Assembly (NCBI RefSeq): GCF_013141765.1
Contig: NZ_WHOD01000109.1
Coordinates: 62,001 to 126,000 of the forward strand
Origin: Paenibacillus foliorum
Lineage (GTDB): Bacteria > Bacillota > Bacilli > Paenibacillales > NBRC-103111
Length of the DNA stretch: 64,000 nucleotides
Direction: 5' to 3'
How positions within the stretch are numbered: the stretch's first letter is position 1; each line of letters begins with the position of its first letter. Shown piece after piece: positions 17,265 to 25,826 of this stretch. The translations under genes were made by a program, and so were the position numbers. The notes beneath the pieces are model-generated. The model saw only the letters and a program-made list of their open reading frames with translations, had not been told where the DNA came from and did no database searches.

Positions 17265-17852
17265 CTAACAAAATTCAGCTCCACGAACCTTTGAAAATAT
17301 CATCGTATCTCTTAAAGCACCATCAACACCACGTTCTTCACTGCGAAGAATGCCTTCTAAAGTAAAACCTAAACGCTGCGCGACTTGACTGCTTCGACTA
17401 TTACGAGAGTCACATCTGATTTCGACACGGTTGGCATTCAAATGTTGGATAGCAAAGTTTGTAATCCCATCAGCAGCTTCAGTAATATACCCTTGTCCGC
17501 TAAAAGACGTACGTACCCAATAACCAATTTCGAACTTCCTTGCTTTCCAATCTATCCGATGCAAGCCACTGCTGCCTATGAATTGTCCGGTTTCCTTGAG
17601 CATTATGTGTAATCTAAGATCAGTGCGTTCTAGAAATTTTAATCGAGCCTGACGTACTCCTGCCTCTGACTCTTCGATGGATGGGAGAGCATGAGCCCAC
17701 GGCATCCATGGGCGTAATTGTTCTATGCTTTCTTTGATCGCTTCATTTACAGCTGCTCCATCTTCCCATAACGGCGCTCGAATAATTAAACGATCCGTTT
17801 CAAAGCTCTCGGGTATTGAAAGTAGAATAGGGTTAAGTTCAGCGACGCCCAC
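17265..17852 (-). CDS. GNAT N-acetyltransferase, RimJ/RimL type
   Basis: A 195-residue acetyl-CoA-dependent transferase. It has the RimL-like start ETDRLIIRAP, a central IDWKARKFEIGYWV strand, the acetyl-CoA loop at SFSGQGYITEA, and the late N-x-x-S-x-x-V-A-Q-R-L-G-F signature. Relatives acetylate the N-termini of ribosomal proteins or small amines; the substrate here is unknown. The start chosen is GTG 17852 because GGAGGTG lies 5 nt upstream; an in-frame ATG at 17885 has no ribosome site. It is a single gene ending at a terminator. Confidence 0.85.
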   Translation of the reverse strand: MGVAELNPILLSIPESFETDRLIIRAPLWEDGAAVNEAIKESIEQLRPWMPWAHALPSIEESEAGVRQARLKFLERTDLRLHIMLKETGQFIGSSGLHRIDWKARKFEIGYWVRTSFSGQGYITEAADGITNFAIQHLNANRVEIRCDSRNSRSSQVAQRLGFTLEGILRSEERGVDGALRDTMIFSKVRGAEFC

Positions 17853-17927
17853 GAATACACCTCCATGAAATGAATAAATGTCCATTTAAAGGTTACGAAC
17901 TACCTCAATCATCAATAAGAAAAATAT

Positions 17928-18440
17928 TTACTCCCAAGGAAACTTCGTGATCAGATAATCTGCGAACTTCTTGCTTTCTTCTCTGCGATGCCTTCTCACT
18001 TCAGCTCGGTATAATGCGGTCTCGTGAAGTCTTTGTTCTTCTTCCGTTTCAGGCACGACTTGGGGCACCGGTACGGTTTTCTTGTTTTCATCAAGGGCTA
18101 CAAAGGTTAAAAAAGCGGTAGCCGCAATTGCTCTTTCACCGTTTTGCAAATCTTCGGTGATAACCTTTACGAATACCTCCATGGAGCTCCTGCCGGTCCA
18201 GGTAACGAACGATTCCAAGCATACGGAGTCTGTCATGTGGATAGGCAATAGAAAGTCAACGGAGTCGGTTGAAGCTGTAACAACGCTAGCACGGCAATGC
18301 TTTGAAGCTGCAATCGAGGCAATGTCATCAATGTAAGCCATTAATTTTCCGCCAAACAAAGTATTGTGGTTATTGACATCTGTAGGAAAAACCCTTGCTG
18401 TCTTGTAGCATCTTGATTCCTTAACGAGTCTGGTTTCCAT
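17928..18440 (-). CDS. Acyl-CoA thioesterase (hotdog fold)
   Basis: A 170-residue hotdog-fold thioesterase of the YkhA/YciA type that hydrolyses acyl-CoA to free acid and CoA. It begins VFPTDVNNHNTLFGGKLMAYID, with the family's conserved N-x-x-x-T-L-F-G-G motif and catalytic Asp near residue 38. The basic C-terminal tail (RRHRREESKKFADYL) is usual in Bacillus relatives. GAGGAG lies 8 nt before ATG 18440. It is transcribed alone, divergent from the DinB-like gene. The family is clear; chain-length preference cannot be read. Confidence 0.9.
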   Translation of the reverse strand: METRLVKESRCYKTARVFPTDVNNHNTLFGGKLMAYIDDIASIAASKHCRASVVTASTDSVDFLLPIHMTDSVCLESFVTWTGRSSMEVFVKVITEDLQNGERAIAATAFLTFVALDENKKTVPVPQVVPETEEEQRLHETALYRAEVRRHRREESKKFADYLITKFPWE

Positions 18441-18542
18441 CCGTAGCGCTCCTCTATATGTATCTTTTATTACTGGAAAGTTGATTTCTAAATTTTAAAG
18501 CAATGAAACTCCGGAATCAAGATTTTTTCTCAACCTCTTTGT

Positions 18543-18548
18543 TATAAT
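18543..18548 (+). promoter_or_regulatory. -10 box for the DinB-like gene
   Basis: A perfect TATAAT lies 31 bp before the DinB-like start, with no good -35 at 17 bp. Confidence 0.4.
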
Positions 18549-18578
18549 GAATGAAAACTAATGAAAGGTGGATTCACG

Positions 18579-19091
18579 ATGATTAAACGCCCTGAAGCTG
18601 ATGAGTATGCTCCCTATTACGAGAGATATATCAAGCTTGTTCCCTCCGGTGACCTTATATCCCATTTAAGAAGCCAACTGACAGATACATTGGAGCTGCT
18701 ACAACCCGTACCCGATATGAAATCAAGCTACCGTTATGCCCCCGGCAAGTGGAGCTTGCGCGAAGTGGTAGGACATATGGTTGATACTGAACGCATCATG
18801 AGCTATCGTTTGCTTCGTGTCTCTCGTGGAGACGCGACTCCCATGGCTGGATTTGATGAAGATGCTTATGCAAAAGAGGCTAACTATGAGGCTTACCCGC
18901 TACAAAGTATTCTGGATGAATTCAGTACGGTCAGGAAATCGACTCTATTCATGCTCGAACGTCTGACGCCTGAAGCATGGGGATATTGGGGCACAGCAAA
19001 TGACAGCAAGTTTACCACAAGAGCGTTGAGCTACATAATTGCAGGACATGAGCTTCATCATCGCAGCGTCATTCAAGCACGATATTTGTAA
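18579..19091 (+). CDS. DinB-family metal-dependent protein
   Basis: A 170-residue four-helix-bundle protein of the DinB/YfiT superfamily. The usual three-histidine metal site is visible: H66 in VVGHMVD and H157/H161 in AGHELHHR. Relatives act as thiol-dependent (for example bacillithiol) transferases, but many are uncharacterised. The start is ATG 18579 because AAAGGTGG lies 7 nt upstream; the ATG at 18561 precedes that ribosome site. A TATAAT lies just upstream. Single gene. Confidence 0.88.
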   Translation: MIKRPEADEYAPYYERYIKLVPSGDLISHLRSQLTDTLELLQPVPDMKSSYRYAPGKWSLREVVGHMVDTERIMSYRLLRVSRGDATPMAGFDEDAYAKEANYEAYPLQSILDEFSTVRKSTLFMLERLTPEAWGYWGTANDSKFTTRALSYIIAGHELHHRSVIQARYL

Positions 19092-19610
19092 AGGACCCTC
19101 CAATTCCAAATCAACCCTGCATAAGTTGTGGCAGTAATCCACATGTACGCGTTGTCTAGATTGATTTACAGCATAGCTTTATGTGTTAATTCGTCGCATC
19201 AATCACAATAAGGATTAAGCTTTGCTCAACACAAACCCTGTAACATATAAATTCTTGCATGTTAAAGAAACCGCCCTGTCGCTTCCTTGATGTACAATCT
19301 GTGTTTGTACTTTAAATGGCGCCCTTAGCGGAACAACTCTTCCTTTATTGCAGCCTGAAAATTTCAAAAACAGAGAGATAAAAGAAGCGCTAATTCCTTT
19401 ATCCCTCTGTTTTTGCGCATTGTGCTCATATTTGGCCTTACTAGCGGAAGTCCGACTTCCGCTATCTCCTTAAATTGGAGGCAGTAAATTGCATAAAGGA
19501 AGTCTCCATTCCGTTCCACTCCTAAAGGGCTCATAGAGGCTTTCCCCTATCTGTTTAAAAAGTCCCCCGCAATCATGGAATGAGTCTTCACATGACCATT
19601 TTCACTCTAA
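19092..19610. other. Intergenic region with a family A element
   Basis: A 519-bp gap between convergent genes. The left half (to about 19315) shows nothing recognisable. The right half is copy 2 of dispersed hairpin family A. Confidence 0.6.
19322..19570. repeat. Dispersed hairpin element family A, copy 2
   Basis: It contains TAGCGGAA, TTCCTTTAT, a hairpin at about 19365-19415 (AAAAACAGAGAGATAAA ... TTTATCCCTCTGTTTTT), TAGCGGAAGTCCGACTTCCGCTA, CTCCT-AATTGGAGGC and GGGCTCATAG. All occur in the same order at 37565-37775. Non-coding. Confidence 0.75.
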
Positions 19611-19988
19611 CTATTTGAGCACGTAATCAGCTAAAACGCTTTGCAGCTCATAAATATTTAAGCTTTTGTTAAATTTCTTTCCAACAGGCACCGGATTGCC
19701 GCTTATCCAAATTTTCAGCTCTGCATCCAAATCAAATGTGCCTGCAGTTTCTATACTAAAGTGAGTTATGCTTTTATATGGGTAGGAGTGAAACTCCATC
19801 TTTTTGCCGCTTAAGCCTTGTTTGTCTACTAAGATCAGACGTTTATCTGTGAAAATAAACAAATCGCGAATGAGTTTATACGCTTTTTCGATCCGTTCTG
19901 ACTTTGCCAGAACATGTGCCATCTCTTTTTGAATATCATCTAATTTTATTTCGGATGCATTCCCCATTAAACTATCGAACAATCCCAT
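19611..19988 (-). CDS. Bacterial PH-domain protein
   Basis: A 125-residue single-domain protein of the bPH_1 type (YvbH-like). Signatures are the ETDEIQKE-like start (here LDDIQKEMAHVL), DLFIFTDKRLILVDKQG and the SYPYKSITHFSIETAG strand. No membrane segment or signal was seen. Its role in related bacteria is unclear. ATG 19988 follows GGGG at 6 nt; the TTG at 19991 is less likely. It ends next to a family A element rather than a normal terminator. Confidence 0.85.
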   Translation of the reverse strand: MGLFDSLMGNASEIKLDDIQKEMAHVLAKSERIEKAYKLIRDLFIFTDKRLILVDKQGLSGKKMEFHSYPYKSITHFSIETAGTFDLDAELKIWISGNPVPVGKKFNKSLNIYELQSVLADYVLK

Positions 19989-20082
19989 CAAAATCCCCGC
20001 CCTTCGTAAACACTATTTCTCCACCAAAATAGCATACCATATAAAGGAATATCCCAATAGAGCTCATAAGCACAGAAACCAA

Positions 20083-21231
20083 CTATTCCTCTTCAAAGCG
20101 AACAACCAGCTCAATGATCTCCGACCTGCTCCCAATCCGGATTGGCGGGCCCCATGTTCCGTATCCTGACGAAACGATAGCATGGAGGTCACCTTTTTTT
20201 AAATACCCCCAATCCAATTCAAATATACGACTTGTTATGTAATGGTTAGGAGTCATTTGTCCCCGATGGGTATGACCTGAGAGCATGACGTCCACGCCTG
20301 CAGCAGCAGCTTTGTCCAACCCGTAGGGTTGATGGTCCATCAGAATCATCGGTAATGATTTGTCCACATCTGTAAGCAATGTTTCCAAATCCATTCTTCC
20401 ATCCGACCCAAACCGCTCAACAGCCTTGTCCTTTCGGCCGATTACATAGAAGCTATTCTCAATCAGCACTGAACGATCAAGCAGCACTTCGATACCAATG
20501 GCGCTCATCTGACTGACGAATTCGTTAATATGGCCCCCGATATACTCATGATTGCCGAGCACTGCATAAATGCCTAGCCGCGACTTCAGCTGCTTCATGA
20601 TGCTTCCCATATCTTGACGAATGAACGGCTTGATATCATCATCGATAATATCACCAGGCAGTAAAATCAAGTCTGGCTTCAACTCATTCATCTTTTCTAC
20701 CAAAACCTGCAGCTGCTTATTGCCAACAATAGTTCCCAGATGGAGGTCGGATGCTACTGCAATTCTTAGCTCCTTCCGACCGCCTGCGCTTTTAGGAATT
20801 GTTATCTCATATTGACGAATTACCGGATTACGCGCATTCCAGGAACCACGAATCATTAGCACCAGTAGTATTAAGATCATTACCAGTCCAAGGAAAGGGA
20901 TATATACAGTTTTTTCAACCGCCAATAGCGCCATCACCCATGCAGTGAGATCAGCAAAAGGCAGCATAACAAAAGTAAATAACATGATCGCCAGCCAATA
21001 AGCTCCTATCCATTTAAGAAAGCTGGAAAGACCATACGGTAGAAATCTTGAGCAAAGCCTTCCTATCACGTAGGAAAAAACGATGGACCAAAAGAAAAAC
21101 CAATAAAGCGGTCCTGGATTGAAGTGAAATACATATTGAATCCATAATTGTCCATGCCAGCCGATATAAAAATTAATAAGCGTAAACACTAATAAAAATA
21201 TAGCAATAATAAAATAAAAACGCGGCTTCAT
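20083..21231 (-). CDS. Membrane-anchored metallophosphoesterase
   Basis: A 382-residue protein with four N-terminal membrane segments (about 5-25, 42-60, 75-95, 108-128) followed by a calcineurin-like phosphoesterase domain. The metal motifs are all present: SDLHLG (161-166), GD (193-194), GNHE (226-229) and GHTH (319-322). The layout matches YkuE/YaeI-type enzymes, whose substrates include lipid or nucleotide phosphates. AGGAG lies well placed before ATG 21231. The guanine deaminase gene is 55 bp upstream on the same strand, so the two may share a transcript. The substrate is not predictable. Confidence 0.9.
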   Translation of the reverse strand: MKPRFYFIIAIFLLVFTLINFYIGWHGQLWIQYVFHFNPGPLYWFFFWSIVFSYVIGRLCSRFLPYGLSSFLKWIGAYWLAIMLFTFVMLPFADLTAWVMALLAVEKTVYIPFLGLVMILILLVLMIRGSWNARNPVIRQYEITIPKSAGGRKELRIAVASDLHLGTIVGNKQLQVLVEKMNELKPDLILLPGDIIDDDIKPFIRQDMGSIMKQLKSRLGIYAVLGNHEYIGGHINEFVSQMSAIGIEVLLDRSVLIENSFYVIGRKDKAVERFGSDGRMDLETLLTDVDKSLPMILMDHQPYGLDKAAAAGVDVMLSGHTHRGQMTPNHYITSRIFELDWGYLKKGDLHAIVSSGYGTWGPPIRIGSRSEIIELVVRFEEE

Positions 21232-21286
21232 CCTCTGCAGCTCCTCATGATTGTTGAAAAATTCAAACCTGTTTGTAATCCTTCAT

Positions 21287-21763
21287 TTAATACTCCTTCC
21301 TTATATCCGAAACAGCCCATTGTTCAAATGGCTTCTTATAATCATGCGGCTTCAATTGTTTCATAAGAATGGAGCGTTCTTCAACAGGCAATGCGATTTG
21401 CTCGTAAATAAATTGGTCGTCAAAACCGATTGCGGCAGCGTCTTCTTTACTGCAAGCATAATAGACTGCATCGGGTCTGGACCAATAGATAGCGCCAATA
21501 CACATAGGACACGGTTCGCAGCTCGTGTAAATCTCGCATCCTTTTAATTGAAAATCATTCAAGTGCTTGCAAGCCTCTCGAATTGCCTGTACCTCGGCAT
21601 GGGCAGTAGGATCGTTAAGTGATGTAACCAGGTTGCTTCCTCTCCCGATAATTTGGCCGTCTTTTACAACAATGGCACCAAAAGGCCCTCCTTGACCAGT
21701 CAGTACATTATCAACAGCTAATTGAATCGATTCCTGCATCCGTTTTTCATTTTCAATGGTCAT
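21287..21763 (-). CDS. guaD: Guanine deaminase
   Basis: A 158-residue zinc enzyme of the cytidine-deaminase fold that converts guanine to xanthine and ammonia. The metal and proton-shuttle residues are H55 and E57 in HAE, and C85 and C88 in PCPMC. The context IYWSRPDAVYYACS and the C-terminal swap segment (FDDQFIYEQIALP ... QWAVSDIRKEY) match B. subtilis GuaD rather than tRNA adenosine deaminase. ATG 21763 follows AAGGGTGG at 8 nt. It is upstream of the metallophosphoesterase and divergent from the dehydrogenase gene at 22075. No purine riboswitch is visible. Confidence 0.93.
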   Translation of the reverse strand: MTIENEKRMQESIQLAVDNVLTGQGGPFGAIVVKDGQIIGRGSNLVTSLNDPTAHAEVQAIREACKHLNDFQLKGCEIYTSCEPCPMCIGAIYWSRPDAVYYACSKEDAAAIGFDDQFIYEQIALPVEERSILMKQLKPHDYKKPFEQWAVSDIRKEY

Positions 21764-22000
21764 TAACAAAACCACCCTTCTCTGCAAATTGGCAATATGC
21801 GGTTTTCAACCTGCTTTCATCATAATGGAAACACGCTGCCTTTTCAAAGGTTATCCGGAAGTCATCACGAGCTACATGTTTGGCTTCTGGATAAAATTAG
21901 ATCATGCCCTACTTTTTCCGATATTCATGCCGTTGCTGACAACAGCTCTATCCGGTTCAGCTTGTTTGTCATTTATAGAAGCTGTTCACAATATATTACC

Positions 22001-22030
22001 TTGGAGAAACTAATGAACTTGGAATATAAT
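22001..22030 (+). promoter_or_regulatory. Promoter of the glycerol-dehydrogenase-like gene
   Basis: TTGGAG (22001-22006) and TATAAT (22025-22030) are separated by 18 bp, 45 bp before the start at 22075. The divergent gap of 311 bp from guaD holds nothing else recognised. Confidence 0.55.
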
Positions 22031-22074
22031 AAGGTATTCTGTGTAATTCCATACAAGCACAAGGAGGAACCATC

Positions 22075-23160
22075 ATGTCAAAAGTACATTTTGTGGCGGG
22101 TACGCCTAATGCATACATTCAAGAACCCGGTCTTATGAAGACTGCAGGTGAATGGATCGCCAAGTTCGGTAAGAAGATCTTTATTGTAACAGGTTCCAAA
22201 TCTTGGGAAAGTGTCCAACCTCAGCTTACCGAGAGTCTAGCTGCAGCAGGTGTTGAGTATGAGGTGGCACCCTACCATGGAGAATGCTCCTATAATGAAG
22301 TAGCTCGTCTGCAAGCATTGGTTAAGCCTGAGATCGAATTAATCGTTGGCGTAGGAGCTGGCAAAGTTATCGACACCGCCAAAAAGCTGTCCAACGACTT
22401 GAATAAGCCGCTGGTTGCCATCCCTACATTGGCTGCCCAATGTGCTCCGGTTACTAATCTATCCGTCATGTATACGGATGAAGGTGTATATGTGGACTTT
22501 CCAGTATTCTATCGTAACACCTTATTAGTGTTAATTGATACCGATGTGATAGCGGCAGCTCCTGTACGTTATCTTGTTGCTGGTATCGGTGACACAATCG
22601 CCAAATGGTACGAGTCCACAGCCTGCTCTACTGGACGGACTCAGAACCTTCCCACCATTGGCGGCGTACAAGCCTCCAAGCTATGCTTTGATATTCTGCT
22701 GGCTCACAGCGATGAAGCTATCCGCGACGCTAAAGAGGGACGATCCTCGGAAGCCTTGCAGAAAGTAATCGACGCTGTTATTTTATTCAGTGGCTTGGTC
22801 GGTGGGCTCGGTGAGGATAACTGCCGTTCCGCCGCTGCGCATGCCGTTCATAATGGGCTGACTACTCTGCCCGAGTCACACCACTCATACCACGGCGAGA
22901 AAGTAGCCTACGGCATCATCACACAGCTCGTACTTGAAAATCGCCCTGCTGAGGAAATTAATGAGCTGCTTAGATTTTACAAGCAGATCGGTCTTCCCTC
23001 CAAGCTACGTGAGCTTGGCATCACAGAGTCGTTGAATGCTGAGCAATTGAATGAAATCGCGCGCGTATCTTTATCACCGGACGGCACTATGGGCAATATG
23101 CCATTTCTTGTTACTGCAGACATGCTCATAGAAGCGATTAATAAAGTCGAGCAATTATAA
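22075..23160 (+). CDS. Iron-containing alcohol dehydrogenase, glycerol-dehydrogenase-like
   Basis: A 361-residue NAD-dependent group III dehydrogenase. It has the Rossmann segment VGVGAGKVIDTAKKL, the metal region GIGDTIAKWYE with its aspartate, and two histidine sites in AAHAVHNGL and HHSYHGEKVAYG. Closest by motif are glycerol dehydrogenase (GldA) and the YbdH/HcxA hydroxycarboxylate branch; the unusual Cys-containing PTLAAQCAPVTNLSV loop favours the latter. GGAGG lies before ATG 22075 and a strong terminator follows. It is monocistronic. The reaction is an NAD-linked polyol or hydroxy-acid oxidation; the substrate is uncertain. Confidence 0.85.
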   Translation: MSKVHFVAGTPNAYIQEPGLMKTAGEWIAKFGKKIFIVTGSKSWESVQPQLTESLAAAGVEYEVAPYHGECSYNEVARLQALVKPEIELIVGVGAGKVIDTAKKLSNDLNKPLVAIPTLAAQCAPVTNLSVMYTDEGVYVDFPVFYRNTLLVLIDTDVIAAAPVRYLVAGIGDTIAKWYESTACSTGRTQNLPTIGGVQASKLCFDILLAHSDEAIRDAKEGRSSEALQKVIDAVILFSGLVGGLGEDNCRSAAAHAVHNGLTTLPESHHSYHGEKVAYGIITQLVLENRPAEEINELLRFYKQIGLPSKLRELGITESLNAEQLNEIARVSLSPDGTMGNMPFLVTADMLIEAINKVEQL

Positions 23161-23229
23161 AACTTCTACAACTCTATTATTGAATCCAAACAAATAATAA
23201 TAAGCATAACAAAGCATGTAACAAAATAA

Positions 23230-23268
23230 AGAGTACCCGACACCAATAGGCTGTCAGGTACTCTTATT
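23230..23268 (+). terminator. Terminator after the dehydrogenase gene
   Basis: GAGTACC pairs with GGTACTC, extended by inner GAC/GTC, followed by TTATTTAG. Confidence 0.8.
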
Positions 23269-23411
23269 TAGTATTAACTCCTCTGTACTCCCTCGCTTCC
23301 TAACCAAACCTCGATCTGGTGGGGAGGGAACTTGCAAATCAATCAAGCAGCAATCTTGGGGTGTAGCTCTCACTCGCTTACTCTTAAGGATCGACGTTCC
23401 TCTTTCTCTTA

Positions 23412-23600
23412 CGGAACGTCAATCCGTTATTAGTCTTGCATCCTATCGAATTCATGATCTCACGGAACTACGATGCGTTATCTCCTCTCTAATAGGATAA
23501 AAACCCCCATTTTCAAGCAAATAAGTGATCGTAGTTCCGTTCCACTTGAATGATCACGTCTAAACCTTAAAATAACGCATCCTAGTTCCCTTTACTTCCC
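23412..23600. repeat. Dispersed hairpin element family B, copy 2
   Basis: The left arm ACGGAACTACGAT (23462-23474) is the exact reverse complement of 23528-23540. The overlapping left arm 23464-23481 pairs with 23572-23589 at 17 of 18 positions. So one left arm has two alternative partners. The block order is shared with 6659-6836. Confidence 0.75.
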
Positions 23601-23864
23601 AATTGCTTGAACATAGGGGGCGATTCAATTAACCTTGGACCTCTGTCAAGAGTGTCTTAGAGGTAGCTTTCTATAGCATAAAAATCTTGTCAGAAAGTAT
23701 ATGCTCAGCTTGGCAAGATCCGACAAAACCTCCTCTTTTCCATCGTATATTTATTGGGCATATTGATGTAAAATATCCAAATACAACTCCAGAACCATCT
23801 ATCTGAATGGCAGATATAGCATTATCAACCCACTATACAGGTATAGAATAGGAGAATAAAGATT

Positions 23865-24017
23865 ATGAGAACCATTTATGAAAATTACAGAGGATTCCTA
23901 GTGAGCCAGGACGAAAAAAGATATCAAGCGACTAATCAAGAAATTAATATTAGCCATCCGAAATTGAGTGAGGTTCTAAATACTATCGATAAATACGTGG
24001 ACGATAAATCGAATTAG
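23865..24017 (+). CDS. Small hypothetical protein, 50 aa
   Basis: ATG 23865 to TAG 24017 gives 50 residues: MRTIYENYRGFLV start, then a charged, helix-prone body with LSEVLNTIDKYVDD near the end. GGAG lies 10 nt upstream. No membrane segment and no recognised family. It converges on the 55-aa gene at 24059, with one hairpin between them. Coding status is inferred from the ribosome site and balanced composition. Confidence 0.5.
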   Translation: MRTIYENYRGFLVSQDEKRYQATNQEINISHPKLSEVLNTIDKYVDDKSN

Positions 24018-24019
24018 GC

Positions 24020-24041
24020 AAAAAATCCCCTTTGCAGGGGA
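24020..24041 (-). terminator. Terminator between two convergent small genes
   Basis: TCCCC/GGGGA hairpin around TTTGCA (24026-24041). On the minus strand it is followed by six T (24025-24020), so it best serves the minus-strand 55-aa gene. Confidence 0.75.
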
Positions 24042-24058
24042 GAAATCGGTGGTTAAAT

Positions 24059-24226
24059 TTACTTAAGCGCGTCCTTATCCATCTCATCGTGTAACAAATC
24101 ATCGCTTGTACCCGAAAGCTTATAAAAAGGATAGCTTCCATATTCATTTGGATAATATCCATAATCATCACCCGGATGCTCCATAATAAAATAATCCTTG
24201 AGTACGGCTTTAAGTTTAGCAAACAT
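24059..24226 (-). CDS. Small acidic, tyrosine-rich hypothetical protein, 55 aa
   Basis: ATG 24226 to TAA 24059 gives 55 residues. The start is MFAKLKAVLKDYFIM, then a Tyr/Asp-rich centre (DDYGYYPNEYG) and an acidic end (DDLLHDEMDKDALK). A strong AAGGAGG sits 8 nt upstream, a TATAAT about 57 bp upstream (24288-24283), and a T-tailed terminator follows, so this is very probably a real gene despite its size. No family is recognised. It is likely soluble. Confidence 0.65.
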   Translation of the reverse strand: MFAKLKAVLKDYFIMEHPGDDYGYYPNEYGSYPFYKLSGTSDDLLHDEMDKDALK

Positions 24227-24317
24227 GAGATAATCCTCCTTAACATGGTGGTTACTGTTAAGTGTTTTCTAAAAGATCATTTATTATACCCCGGTTTTTC
24301 TTCGCTGAACTGAATAA

Positions 24318-24368
24318 GGATCCATATCCCTTGTCAGCCTGAATGCTACCGACAAAAGGATTGGATCC
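24318..24368 (-). terminator. Possible hairpin after fumarase operon
   Basis: GGATCC repeats at both ends (palindromic, so they pair), with inner CCTTTTGTC against GACAAGGG. No U-tract follows on the minus strand, so termination is uncertain. Confidence 0.35.
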
Positions 24369-24386
24369 TATAATTCAAAACAATGT

Positions 24387-24941
24387 TTATAGTTTTCTAT
24401 ATTTCGCAATCTCTTGCACGTAGAGATCACCGCCATGAGCGTCATAAACTACCAGAACAGGAAAATCCTCAACCGTAAGCTTACGAATCGCTTCTGGCCC
24501 CAGATCTTCGTACGCAACAACCTCGGCAGATTTCACCTTGTTTGCCAGCAAAGCCGATAAACCGCCAATAGCTGACAAGCAGACAGCTTCGTATTTCACG
24601 CATGCATCTTTAACTTCCTGGCTTCTCGGTCCCTTACCAATCTTTCCTTTGACACCATATTCATACATAGCTGGCGTGTAGGGGTCCATTCGGGATGCCG
24701 TAGTTGGCGCAATGGAACCAATAATTTGGCCTGGCTTCGGGGGTGTTGGACCGGCATAAAAGATAATTTGATCCTTTAAATTAACCGGTAATTCTTCGTT
24801 ATTTTTTAACAATTCGAGCATTCGCTTATGCGCTGCATCTCGGGCAACGTATATAGTACCGTTGAGAAACACCTCGTCTCCGGCTTTCAGATTCAGAGCC
24901 TTCTCCCTTGTGAGAGGCGTTTCCAAATAAACTTTTGCCAT
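24387..24941 (-). CDS. Class I fumarate hydratase, beta subunit
   Basis: A 184-residue C-terminal half of the iron-sulfur class I fumarase/tartrate dehydratase. Signatures are GDEVFLNGTIYVARDAAHKR, YAGPTPPKPG, IGSIAPTTASRMD and GKGPRSQEV. It forms the active enzyme with the alpha subunit encoded 42 bp upstream, catalysing fumarate to L-malate in the cytoplasm. ATG 24941 is preceded by AAGGAAGG at a rather long distance. Fumarase is preferred over L(+)-tartrate dehydratase because no tartrate genes are near, but the two cannot be separated by motif alone. Confidence 0.88.
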   Translation of the reverse strand: MAKVYLETPLTREKALNLKAGDEVFLNGTIYVARDAAHKRMLELLKNNEELPVNLKDQIIFYAGPTPPKPGQIIGSIAPTTASRMDPYTPAMYEYGVKGKIGKGPRSQEVKDACVKYEAVCLSAIGGLSALLANKVKSAEVVAYEDLGPEAIRKLTVEDFPVLVVYDAHGGDLYVQEIAKYRKL

Positions 24942-24983
24942 GGTGAGAAACCTTCCTTTCTTTCCACTGCCTAAACAGGTTAT

Positions 24984-25826
24984 TTAAATGACCTTTGAAT
25001 TTTTGCGAGCTGCATGACATTGTATGTTGACCGCTACTGGAAGCGCAGTAATATGGCAGCCATAGGTCTCAACAGCAACCCAAATTGCCGTATTGGAGCC
25101 TCCCAAGCCCTGCGGCCCGATTCCCGTCTTATTGATATCCTCTAATAATTCCTTCTCAAGCTGGGCTATATGTTCTTCATGATGGAATGAGCCTACATCA
25201 CGCAGCACAGCTTCCTTCGCAATCTCGGTCACTTTATCAAAGCTTCCGCCAATACCTACGCCAACTACAAGCGGTGGACAAGCTCTTCCTCCGGCAGCGA
25301 TAATGGTGTCCAAAACAAATTTTTTCACACCTGCCACACCGTCACCTGGAAGTAAAAACTTCATCGCACTCATATTTTCACTGCCCCCGCCTTTTGGCAA
25401 GACAGTCAGCTTAATCTGCTCTCCAGGAACAATACGGGTATGAATGACTCCCGGTGTGTTATCATTCGTGTTTTTGCGAAGTAAAGGATCGGATACGATT
25501 GAATTACGCAGATACCCTTCCTTATAGCCCTTTCTAATCCCTTCATGGATAGCGCTAGTGAAATCGCCGCCTTGAATATGAACGTCTTGCCCAATATCGG
25601 CATATACCACAGTTAACCCTGTATCATGGCAATAAGGACGGTCTTCTGTAGCCGCCAATTGAGCATTCTCAATCAATTGATCAAGGATACTTTTGCCTAA
25701 TGGCGATTCCTCTGTCTCACTCGCTCTGCGAAACCCATCTAGTATATCTTGGGGCAAATAATAACAGGCCTCCCAGCACATAACTGCAATGGTATCCCGA
25801 ATTTGATCGGTATGAATTACCCGCAT
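24984..25826 (-). CDS. Class I fumarate hydratase, alpha subunit
   Basis: A 280-residue subunit carrying the three cysteines expected to bind the [4Fe-4S] cluster: C66 in PYCHDTG, C183 in RACPPLVVG and C270 in NIQCHAARK. The substrate-binding signature KGGGSENMS is at 145-153. AAGGGAAGGG precedes ATG 25826. It is first in a two-gene operon with the beta subunit. The enzyme would be oxygen-sensitive, unlike class II FumC. No second fumarase is in the window. Confidence 0.9.
   Translation of the reverse strand: MRVIHTDQIRDTIAVMCWEACYYLPQDILDGFRRASETEESPLGKSILDQLIENAQLAATEDRPYCHDTGLTVVYADIGQDVHIQGGDFTSAIHEGIRKGYKEGYLRNSIVSDPLLRKNTNDNTPGVIHTRIVPGEQIKLTVLPKGGGSENMSAMKFLLPGDGVAGVKKFVLDTIIAAGGRACPPLVVGVGIGGSFDKVTEIAKEAVLRDVGSFHHEEHIAQLEKELLEDINKTGIGPQGLGGSNTAIWVAVETYGCHITALPVAVNIQCHAARKNSKVI

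Larger units (their letters stand above)
23161..23864. other. Intergenic region with a terminator and a family B element
   Basis: A 704-bp gap. It starts with the terminator of the dehydrogenase, then carries copy 2 of dispersed family B. The segments 23280-23400 and 23640-23850 show no ORF with a ribosome site until the small gene at 23865. Confidence 0.6.

Noticed and set aside
21764..22074. Possible purine riboswitch for guaD
   Set aside because: No conserved purine-aptamer core could be found in the gap.
23983..24246. 87-codon minus-strand ORF overlapping the 55-aa gene
   Set aside because: Different frame without a ribosome site; the 55-aa frame has AAGGAGG and a terminator.
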